The translations under genes were made by a program, and so were the position numbers. A DNA stretch of 64,000 bases from Gaeumannomyces sp. JS-464 (Eukaryota > Ascomycota > Sordariomycetes > Magnaporthales > Magnaporthaceae): positions 1,674,001 through 1,738,000 of the forward strand of contig NGZR01000001.1 of NCBI GenBank assembly GCA_002197995.1. Direction: 5' to 3'. Positions 57,185 through 64,000 of the stretch are shown here, in pieces; positions within the stretch are counted from its first letter, which is position 1, and each line of letters opens with the position of its first letter. The notes under the pieces were generated by a model, which had not been told where the DNA came from, ran no database searches, and was given only the letters and a program-made list of their open reading frames with translations.

Positions 57185-58440
57185 CTGCCGCCTAGTTATC
57201 GGCAGTAGAAATAGTAACAGCGGTGGTAGCGGCGGCTTTCGCTGCTTTTTTTGCTTTCGCTTAGTACGCCCGCCCGCCCAGGTTTTTAACCGCGTTTAAC
57301 TCCTTTTTAGTTAAACGTTTTAACCTGCCGTTTACCCGTACCGGCTTTATAAGGCATTCTGGGTGGTCGGTTTAGAAAAGGCTTTAGCAGTTTGCATATT
57401 GCGGGAGGGCCGTATACGGTTATACGTGCTGGTTGTCGGTAATATTCCCGTATTGCAAACATTTATCGGCTTTAACGCAATTGCGAAATATGTGGTACTC
57501 GTAGCATTTAAAGGTATATTGCGTAATAAGCGAATGGCGTTTAATATAGCGTAAATAAAAAGTAATGCTTTAAAACCTAAACGGGGTTACGGGCGTATAA
57601 AAGGATATAATTTACGATATACGCTTTTAGTAATTTACGCTAGCTTTAAAAGGTTTTAACGTTAAACCGGTTTAATTTTTATTTAAACTTCCATTTCCTT
57701 TTAAACTAATTTTTTAAATACCGCGATTTTTTGTTTAAAGCTGTTTATTAAAATGGTTAAGCATTTGGAAACGATATAGTTAAACTAAAGTTCGAGCTTT
57801 TTAACCCGTTCGGCGTTATATAAACGGCTTAGCTTCAAGCGGGGCTAAAAAAGCCGATTTTAAATATCAGTTGTTTTAGCTTTTAATATAAATCCCGTCG
57901 GGATTCGGTAAGCTTTTAAAACGTCCGCTATAGTAAACGAAAGGCTTTTAATATCGGCGAAGGTTGTGCAACTGCTAAAACCCGTTTAGCTATTAACCTA
58001 AGCCTGCCGTTTTTCCGGGATTTTAATTAAAATTCGGTAATTAAGTTTAGGGCTGGCGGGTAGGCGGGGCTCCCGGGGTGCCCGGGGTGCCTGGTTTTTT
58101 AAGGCTTATGCGGGTAGCTAAGGCTGTTATAATCCCGTACGAGCCGCGTTCGCGTAGGTGGTTAAAGCCGGGCGTTATGTACCAGGCGCGTTGTTAAGTT
58201 CGAGGGCTGCAAAGGCTTTTCCGTCCCCCTGTAAAAGAGCTAGCTAGCCTAGCAGCGCTTTTTTCGCGTATTTTAAAAAGCAAACTTTCCAGCCGTGCGT
58301 TTCGCGCGCCGCTTTGGGGGTAGGGAGGCGATGCCGGCGTTTATCGGTCGGGGTAAAGTGGCGCAAATTAGGGCCGTTTAGCTTTGTTTGCGCGTAAAGC
58401 TCGCGATTATCTTTTCCGCGGCCGCTGCAACCGACCCGGG
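57185..58440 (-). pseudogene. LINE D ORF1 remnant, N-terminal portion
   Basis: Collinear with LINE C ORF1. The knuckle region is recognisable near 57380-57530 (complement of GCATATTGCGGGAGGGCC and flanks), but several Cys codons are mutated. The N-terminal helical region lies near 58200-58440. The Ala-rich tail was the insertion target of the solo-LTR-like element. Confidence 0.7.
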
Positions 58441-58757
58441 GGTCGGGCTTTTAAGCCGGTGGGAGGGGGGAGGGCGTTGTAACGTGTAAAAGGCTTGGAA
58501 AAAAGGTAAGGCTAAGGTTGGGGAGGGTGTGGGTTAGGGTATAGGGTAAGGGGGAAAGGGAAAGGGGCACTTATGTGTCGGTGACGCCGTAGAGGTCTTT
58601 CTAGCTTTGTTTAAGCCTTATCGGTGTTGCGCGTTTCGCAACGGGGACGGCGTATTTGCGTGCGTGTGCGTTAAAAAGCGCGGGGGCCGGTGCGGCAGCG
58701 ACGCGCTCCTCCGGGCCAAGGGGCCCCTAAGGAAAGCGTGTGCCACCCTGTTAGCTA

Positions 58758-58783
58758 GGGGGGGGGGGGGGGGGGGGGGGGGG
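58758..58783. repeat. Run of 26 G at the LINE D 5' boundary
   Basis: An uninterrupted G-run separates LINE D 5' UTR sequence from unrelated GC-balanced DNA. LINE C has AAGGGGGGGCTG near the equivalent place (34047-34056), so the run may be an expansion of that G7, a truncation joint or an assembly artefact. Confidence 0.95.
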
Positions 58784-59450
58784 TGGCCGACAGGGGGTGA
58801 CCTATCTTATTAGACGAAAATCCTGAAGATTCCCACCTAGTAAAGCCTTGACTACCAGCCCACCTCCCGTGTCCCGTGCGCGCTCTTTACAGCTTCAGCC
58901 ATGTCGAGATATGGGATACATTATGATTTATGTTGGGTCTCTACTCCCAGCGCATGCAACCGATCGGACTTGGAGAGCCTTGGATCACTATCTGGTACTG
59001 TGGTTTTTGCTCTCGGGATCCGAGGGACCTGGAGGCTTTCACATCGAAGGGAGCGGAGGAACAAGCCTCTGGCGATTTGGGTCTTGCATGTACCTGTCCT
59101 CCCGCTTCCACACCTCGGCAGATGGGCCTCTCCCAGTTGATGCACAATACAAGCGCTTTCCTTTGATTTTCTGATTTAAAGATCGTTGCCTGATCCTATC
59201 CGCACATCTCCGTGCCTCCAGGAGTAGCTCCTACTCCTACCAACAATTAGTAATAATAATTAACCTCTTTTTGAACATGTAGCACGTGGTATATCCAACC
59301 CGACCCGCGTCCCGATGAAAACCCAACCCAGAACCCAGGAAGAAAGAAGAAGAAAAAAAGCCCCACATAACACCGGTCTACTTTCCGACAGACGAATAAA
59401 ACGAAAAAAAAAAAGACAAAAAAAGGTCTAAACGGCGACACCCGGTCCAC
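58784..59450. other. No gene recognised between LINE D and the amine oxidase gene
   Basis: Several overlapping frames of 60-110 codons on both strands, none with a recognisable motif. The A-rich stretch 59330-59425 is probably the 3' flank of the amine oxidase gene. Confidence 0.5.
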
Positions 59451-60850
59451 CTAAACTTTCAGGCCAGGGTAAAAGGGCGGGTTGGCATTCGATAGGTTAT
59501 ACGACCCCTTAAGATCCTCCCTGCCGTACTTGTTGACGCTCCGGGAGTCGATGTGGATCTGCTGCCTGGTGGACAGCGAGCCGTCGCTGCGCCTGTAGTT
59601 CTGGGGGCGCAGGGTCATGCCGGACTGGGCGCCCTGGAAGACGGTGACGGGCAGGTCGTACGTGTCGGGCATGTGGTGCATGCCGAGGTTGAAGTACACG
59701 ACCAGGTCCTCTTGGTCCAGGGACTCGCCGTCGAAGAAGCTGTTGAAGTCGACGAACGGCGGCTTGCCCTTGTCCCAGCTGGTGACGGGGTGCGCCGCCA
59801 CGGGCTCCGAGTCCTTGCGCCGCAGGGCGTAGAGTTGGTGAGTGCCCAGGGTATCTCCCGGGGAAAGACGGTCGAGTTCTGGACGGTGACGTGGATGCTC
59901 GAGCCGGTGGACGGGTAGATCTTGAAGCCCGGGAACTCGCCGTTCTCGTTGGGCTTGTCCTTGTTGACGACCGAGTAGGACGCGGCCGCGTTGGGGGCCC
60001 AGTTGATCCTGCCCTGGTCCTCGTTGGCGACGAAGCTGCGCTCGACCTTCATCGTGTTGACCACCTGGCCGTTGGACCACGGGTACACCTCCTGGTGGGG
60101 CACGAACTGGGTCTTGAACAGGCTGTTCTTGGTGCCGAGGACGTCGAGGTCGGCCTTGAAGTTGATGACGTGGTCGTGCATGGAGCCCGAGAGGCCGTCG
60201 CGGATCTTGAAGCCGTAGTCCCACGCGTCCTTCTCGCCCACGGCGCGGGAGCCCTGGATGTAGCCCGAGGCGCGCACGATGACCTCGATGGAGCCGTCCA
60301 GGCGGAACTCGTACGTGGTCATGTAGTCGTAGTTGTCGACCGTGCTGACGCTGCGCAGGATAAAGGCCGTGTTCGTGGTCGCGTCGTACGTCTGGAACCT
60401 GCGGTCGAAGTGGCGGCTCATGGGGAAGTCCTTGGGGAACTCGAACAGGCAAAAGGCGCTCGTGTACGTCGCGTAAGACGGGCAGTCGAAGCCGGGGATC
60501 AGGTTGAAGGCCGTGAAGCCGATCGTCACGTCGATGTAGGACGCGTACGTCTGGGCCCGGTCCGGGCCGGCGTAGTGCGAGAGGGCCTCCTGCATCGCGA
60601 GCTCGTACACGATCCTCTCGCCCTTGTAGCGGACGTCGTGCAGCGAGATGCCCGCCCGGCCCGTGGCGACGTAGAAGGAAAAGTCCATCCACGACACGTA
60701 GTTCTGCTCCGGGTCGAACTCGTGGCGCGCGCCGTCGGGCAGGATGGCCACGGGGGGCGCCTGGTTGTCGTGCGGCAGCTTGTCGCCGTTCCACCCCATC
60801 TTCTCCTCGTAGGGGTTGTGGGGTTGGCGGCGCTCGACGGCCCTCTCCTG

Positions 60851-60881
<31 letters not shown>

Positions 60882-61448
60882 CTGCGGGCCTCCTCGGCAG
60901 CCCGGCTGCGGAGCTTGTTGTCGCTCTGGCCAGTGCACCACTGGGATTTGCTCTCCAGCGTTGCGTTTCCGCGGTACAGGTAGTCCAGGGCCACCGCCCT
61001 GGTCCTGTTGCTGACTGGGAGCGGACCGATCATGTACTCGCGGCGTAGCAGTTGCTGTCGCCCATGATGCGCGCGTACCGCTTCGGCTTTTCGGCCTGGC
61101 CCGACAGGTACAGGCTCGCCTCGGTCTTGTTCGGGGCGAGCAGCCAGATCGAGGATCGGACAAAGTTGAGCTCCAGGGGGCTGTGGTCTCATCAGCACAT
61201 TGTTGTCGTACGATTTAGCCCATTTGCACATACATGGAGATATTCCGCTGCTGCCCTATCCAGCTGATGATGGACCCCTCCTCCTCGTCGGTGATTTTGC
61301 TCCACAGGTTGTCGTGCGGCGCCTTGGTGGGGATGTAGGAGCCGCTGACATCGCCCTTTTCGGCTCGGACGTGGTCGGCAGCGGGCCCGGAGGCTGCCGC
61401 CGACGCGATGCCGGTGGCCAGGCTGGCAAGGGCAAGGAAGAACTTCAT
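59451..61448 (-). CDS. Secreted copper amine oxidase, two apparent frameshifts
   Basis: Primary-amine oxidases turn amines into aldehydes, ammonia and H2O2 using copper and a Tyr-derived quinone (TPQ). Exon 1 (61448-61234) starts MKFFLALASLATGIASAAAS, a signal peptide. A 53-nt intron (61233-61181, GTATGT...CCACAG) restores the frame into IPLELNFVRSSIWLLAPNKT. Domains: REYMIGPLPVSN; the active-site region YVSWMDFSFYVATG; the TPQ motif DNYDY (60323-60337); the copper ligands HDH (about 60175) and the late His in GMHHMPDTYDLPVT. The protein is about 648 residues, normal for the family, ending NPPFYPGLKV. Single-base frame breaks lie near 61043 (between SNCYA and REYMI) and near 59843 (before HQLYALRRKD); both could be sequencing errors or true mutations. 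A nine-Ser run comes from an AGC repeat. Confidence 0.85.
60852..60880 (-). repeat. AGC trinucleotide repeat coding a Ser run
   Basis: About nine AGC codons on the minus strand give a poly-Ser stretch between AAEEARR and KQERAVERR in the amine oxidase, a variable surface loop by position. Confidence 0.85.
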
Positions 61449-61567
61449 TATGCAGAGAGAGAAAGACGGTGGGAAAGAAGAAAGAAAATAAAAGAGCGTG
61501 GCAGCGGGTAAAGGGAGGAGGTGAAGGCAAGAACCGCGATGACGGTGACAGCAGCCCCAAACGCTGG

Positions 61568-61580
61568 GTTTATATATACA
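61568..61580 (-). promoter_or_regulatory. TATA box of the amine oxidase gene
   Basis: The complement reads TGTATATATAAA, 120 bp upstream of the ATG (61448). It is followed by a pyrimidine-rich leader (complement of 61450-61510: CTTTCTTCTTTCCC, TTTCTCTCTCTGC), usual for strongly transcribed filamentous-fungal genes. Confidence 0.6.
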
Positions 61581-64000
61581 CATGACGGGCCCGGCCTTAC
61601 GAGAAGTCGTTCACGATGGAAGCGCTCCCCTCCCCCCAGCTCGACAGGTTTCCCAGCGGGAGAGCCCTGCACTGCCTCGGCTTCATGCGAAAAATTTCTT
61701 TGCCCAGCCTGGCATGAACTGGTTTGATTAATATTTGTGGATACGGGGGAGGTGAAGATCGTAAAGCCGCTGCGAGCTCTCCGGCCAGGCACCCGAGATC
61801 AGATACGACAGCCAGCTTGCGGATCTGGGCAGCAGGCCATGACGGCCATGTGCCTGGGGGGCCGGAGACAGGCAAAACAGAGCATGAGGCTACGCTCTCG
61901 ACAGCAGCGACGGCGTCGGCCCTTGGACGGCTGGATAGCTGCTTGCTCTCTCGATACTCGCTGCATCTCGGCCGAGTAGGCACCAGGTAGCTGGCTAATC
62001 AATTTTTGGCATGTTCCAAGGGCGTGCCCGAAATCACGGCGGCAGAGAGGCCGGTTGTTCCCTCGGAGAACTGCACTGAAATTGCCTAGGCAGAGATTCG
62101 TTCAGTAAGGAGTTTGAAAATAATGCTGGATCGAGGAACACCACTCAAGATCGTGATCAGGTAGGTGCCTAGTTAGGTTCGACCCGCCTGTTTGGATCCC
62201 CAGCGGCTCGATTAAGGGGTTTGGCCCACACACGAGATGGCATTTTGCGCAGGGGTGCGAGCACAAGTTTGCGAGATTGAACGTGGGAGTTTTTCCCCAC
62301 AAACCAAGGCCCGTATGACTCGGTTGAGACGTGCCAAGTGACGATTGCGCTATACCCAATTGGGACGGCCGCCAGCTTACGTATGCACAGCTCCAATCCT
62401 TGTCGAAAAGTCGAGCCCCTGAGAGCGTGCTCCTGGAAGACCTCCGCCCCAGGCGACGGCACCATCCCCTCCATCGTGGGGTTGAACGTGGAGGGGCTTA
62501 GAGTCCCGTCCCAGACGAGAACGACGTCCGCAAATATGCGATCCATCAAAGAGCGCAAGAGAGGCAAAAAAAAGACAGGAATGCCCAGTCGAACAAATAA
62601 AGAGCGCAAAGGAGTGCAAGAAAAGGGGGAGTACCGGAGGCACCGCAACGAGGATTGCGACGGCTCTCGGCGTGATTGCGACAATGGGCGCGAGCACAAG
62701 AGAATAAGAACCGCGACTTCCCGGAGAAGCCATGCGATGAAGATAAGCACAAGGCTTAGAACAAAGGTCAACGCGACTGGCACCATTCGCGCAATGCCGA
62801 GGTTGACTTTTGGCGCTGACCTCATCCAACCTCCCGGACGGCCACTTCGCTTTCCCGTCCACGGTGATCTTGGCGGCCTCGGGGTTTTCGGCCGGTTGTG
62901 CGAGGCCGAGATGCTGTCCGGAGTGGAGTTACGAGTTATGCACCGATGCCGCCCGCAGGCGAAGGTTTCGCTTGTCTGCGCAAACGCTGGTCATCTCCAC
63001 CTTGGGCAGCGCAGAGGCGCGGTTGACGTGGACAAGCTCCGGCGACTTACAGCTTGAGGGCTTGGTTCGCCGACGTTGCCCTCGCCGGCTATTGGTCGTT
63101 CCCCCGTGTCCGTGGTGAGATAAATCAGCCGGTCTCTCCTGTCTTCTGCATGGACGTTGAGCACAAGCGGTGGGCGCAGACGAGCCATGAGTTTTGCACA
63201 TCCCTGCCACGATCCGAACCCGGCGGCTTGAGCTAGGATTCCCCGCCTGCCGTGGAAGAAACAAGTCGCCAGCGAGCGTTCCCCGGCCTGGGCTGGCAAC
63301 TCCCTGGCACCCGTCGCTGCTTGTCAGCCAGATCCGGGTTCCTGTCCATGACTCCTGCTCTTCTCTCTGATTCGCCTCGTCACTTGCCTGCCATCTCATG
63401 TAGACTTTGAAGGCCGCTACGCCGACAGATCGGTCGACTGCCCAACATACACGAGCCCTCGCCTATGGCAAAACTCCGAGGGCAGCATTCGCATCGCTAC
63501 CTAGGTACCTACCTACCTATCTACCTATGTGACTATTCTCTCGCGCTGGCGCAGCCCGGGTACACGTCCGCGCCCCGGCCCGACCCGGCCCCAAGACCCC
63601 GGGCTGTGCATAGTGCGTACCGCAACGGATTCCGATTGGCGGCATTTGGGCCCCGAACAAGACAAGGATGCTAGGTCGGGCGTCCGGGGTATCAAGGCGG
63701 GAAATTTGTGTAGCCTCGCATGCCTACTGCAGCATGCTACAAGCTCCTCCTCTTGAGATGCCCGCCCGCACTCGAGATGGGAACAGCGAAGCCCAGCTTC
63801 ACGCACTCGCATGCAAGAGTGAAAACGACATGGCTTTCCCGAGCAGGCCTCCCCTCGACCGAGTTTCCCCGTACAACAGGGGGGTTGCCCGCGTCAATCC
63901 GAGGCCCGCCTTCCCCAGTCTTCTTTGTTCTGTCTGTCATGTTATCACACGATGTCCCGTCGGCATGGAAAGAGCTCAAAAGCAGCGAGTCAACCGGAGC
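61581..64000. other. GC-balanced DNA without a supported gene
   Basis: The longest frames are 62338-63057 (plus, 239 codons) and 62825-62169 (minus, 218 codons). They overlap on opposite strands and neither shows a motif I recognise. The minus frame has one hydrophobic segment near its start (VALTFVLSLVLIFIAWLL). The segment next to 61580 must hold the amine oxidase upstream region. Confidence 0.4.
63497..63528. repeat. CTAC microsatellite
   Basis: Imperfect CTAC/CTAT units (CTACCTAGGTACCTACCTAC and on), a tetranucleotide repeat often seen in ascomycete intergenic DNA. Confidence 0.85.

Larger units (their letters stand above)
39743..58757 (-). mobile_element. LINE D: heavily RIPed Tad1-like LINE containing three nested insertions
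   Basis: LINE sequence is present at 39743-44360 (3' UTR, ORF2, ORF1 end) and 57185-58757 (rest of ORF1 and part of the 5' UTR), collinear with LINE C when the insertions are removed. Differences are almost all C-to-T/G-to-A; compare 31214-31250 with 42974-43010. The 5' end stops short: the copy reaches the TTAGCT before the G-run where LINE C has about 180 bp more. No frame over about 70 codons survives in ORF2. Confidence 0.9.

Noticed and set aside
58525..58570. Telomere-like GGGTTAGGGTATAGGGTAAGGG stretch
   Set aside because: Only one exact TTAGGG unit occurs, and the stretch lies within LINE D 5' sequence.
59891..61048. 385-codon plus-strand open frame
   Set aside because: It is antisense to the amine oxidase exon; GC-rich third positions keep it open and its residues are Val/Asp/Arg-biased with no motif.
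59451..61163. 570-codon minus-strand open frame as one protein
   Set aside because: Only its last 133 or so residues (from HQLYALRRKD) are amine oxidase; the rest is the wrong frame of the same gene.
62169..63057. Two overlapping opposite-strand frames of 218 and 239 codons
   Set aside because: No motif, intron or promoter supports either, and both cannot be real; left as unassigned DNA.
1..64000. tRNA, rRNA or biosynthetic gene cluster
   Set aside because: I found no cloverleaf or rRNA core, and the isolated genes do not form a pathway.

Overview
The window comes from a filamentous ascomycete (Pezizomycotina). The evidence is short GT-AG introns, a CFEM-type secreted protein, a fungal bZIP, Tad1-type LINEs, a chromodomain Ty3/gypsy element, and the C-to-T / G-to-A decay expected of repeat-induced point mutation (RIP). 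No species can be named. The DNA has two faces. GC-balanced blocks (about 24.2-28.0, 34.2-39.7 and 58.8-64 kb) hold genes and gene relics. AT-rich blocks are almost wholly transposons, several inserted into one another.

Left nest (1-24.15 kb). A copia-type LTR in plus orientation was hit by two copies of a non-autonomous retroposon, called NA here. NA1 (minus) was then split by two full-length Tad1-like LINEs whose 5' ends face each other: LINE A (minus, 3' end lost off the window) and LINE B (plus, 14480-20711). LINE A was split again by a 7.9-kb Ty1/copia element (4811-12717, TSD GTTGG). NA2 (21000-22103) has a 13-bp TSD and a LINE-like 3' end. Next come a 2x tandem repeat, an internally deleted gypsy copy (22461-23453) and a decayed TIR element (23610-24148).

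Middle (24.15-39.7 kb). This part holds a broken membrane-protein gene, a PIF/Harbinger-like element with 40-bp identical inner TIRs, a 478-bp pogo/Fot1-like MITE, and a third LINE (C, 27998-34204, 15-bp TSD) inserted at the MITE's edge. Beyond it lie the bZIP domain of an ATF/CREB-like factor, a small CFEM gene with one intron, and fragments of TPR, dynamin-like and Zn2Cys6-type genes. A conserved-looking hypothetical gene is cut off by LINE D.

Right nest (39.7-58.8 kb). Four elements sit one inside another: LINE D contains a 174-bp solo-LTR-like element (TSD CTGCC), which contains copia 2 (44478-57122, TSD TTAGC), which contains a gypsy chromovirus (47914-55173, TSD GTAAG). All are heavily RIP-decayed and catalytic Asp codons of the reverse transcriptases read Asn. 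LINE D ends in a run of 26 G.

Right end (58.8-64 kb). One secreted copper amine oxidase gene (59451-61448, minus, one intron) retains its catalytic motifs but carries two apparent frameshifts. The last 2.4 kb has no gene that I can support.
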